50,552 nt of DNA from Allorhodopirellula solitaria (lineage in GTDB: Bacteria; Planctomycetota; Planctomycetia; Pirellulales; Pirellulaceae). Each line of letters starts with the position of its first letter. The first letter of the stretch is position 1. The stretch is taken from the NCBI RefSeq assembly GCF_007859855.1, contig NZ_SJPK01000008.1, forward strand, positions 123,723-174,274. The letters run 5' to 3'. The position numbers and the translations under genes were made by a program. Below, in pieces: positions 50,401-50,552 of this stretch. The notes beneath the pieces were generated by a model. The model was given only the letters and a program-made list of their open reading frames with translations, searched no databases and was not told where the DNA came from.

Positions 50401-50552
50401 ATGGCCGAAATCCAGTTCGATAACGTCGATTCGATACTCACTTGTTTTGACGAACTCAACGACCCTCGTTCCCACGTTAATCGACTCCATATCTTCGGCG
50501 ATCTACTCGTCATTTGTATCATGGCGGTCATTGCAGGAGCCGATGGACCGCA
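50401..50552 (+). CDS. ISAs1-family transposase, 5' end (runs off window)
   Basis: From ATG 50401 the frame stays open to the window edge and reads MAEIQFDNVDSILTCFDELN, then DPRSHVNRLHIFGDLLVICI and MAVIAGADGP. The DPR...R...LGDLL...AVIAGA pattern is the N-terminal DDE-associated domain of ISAs1-family transposases. Only about 50 residues are present, so integrity cannot be judged. Confidence 0.75.
   Translation, partial: MAEIQFDNVDSILTCFDELNDPRSHVNRLHIFGDLLVICIMAVIAGADGP

Overview
The window looks like the chromosome of a marine planctomycete close to Rhodopirellula or its relatives. That is inferred from moderately high GC, the style of the proteins (FG-GAP/VCBS protein, CE15-type glucuronoyl esterase, DUF2092-TlpA fusion), palindromic intergenic repeats such as GCCCCAACGGGGC and AGCCGGTGGGCGCTAGCC, and 23S-IVS-type four-helix-bundle genes. 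No rRNA or tRNA gene was recognised.

Layout. 1-0.5 kb: remnant of an ISL3-type transposase cut by an interspersed repeat. 0.7-2.1 kb: mnmE (-). 2.5-7.1 kb: NrtABCD-like ABC importer (+), with a terminator hairpin inside the operon. 7.2-10.8 kb: histidine kinase and NtrC-type sigma-54 activator (-). 11.1-13.8 kb: pyruvate phosphate dikinase (+), then a small TPR protein. 14.3-17.0 kb: a ~1.17-kb segment repeated in tandem (two full copies, one truncated), each full copy carrying an S23/IVP four-helix-bundle gene bracketed by complementary hexamer repeats. 18-24.4 kb: medium-chain reductase (+), then minus-strand TlpA-like, FG-GAP, MazG-like and rhomboid genes. 24.5-27.5 kb: rpsO-pnp. 28.2-34.7 kb: cysC, a SUKH/TPR-like protein, a CE15-type esterase, an AAA ATPase, a class 3 lipase and a small membrane protein.

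34.9-49.8 kb: a complete-looking type I-G (formerly I-U) CRISPR-Cas locus. A 59-repeat array is read on the minus strand from a leader next to the adaptation genes cas2 and cas4-cas1 (fused). Divergently, on the plus strand, lie the interference genes cas3 (helicase followed by HD), csb3, csb1 (cas7) and csb2 (cas5-cas6), translationally coupled. No Csx17/Cas8g gene is present; csb3 occupies that place. A ~0.95-kb non-coding gap with a strong hairpin separates the two modules.

49.8-50.55 kb: a 147-bp palindromic element and the 5' end of an ISAs1-family transposase running off the window.

The CRISPR locus, the IVP tandem repeat and a scattered ~200-bp repeat family are the most interesting parts. 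All identifications rest on reading translated sequence and motifs; no database search was run.
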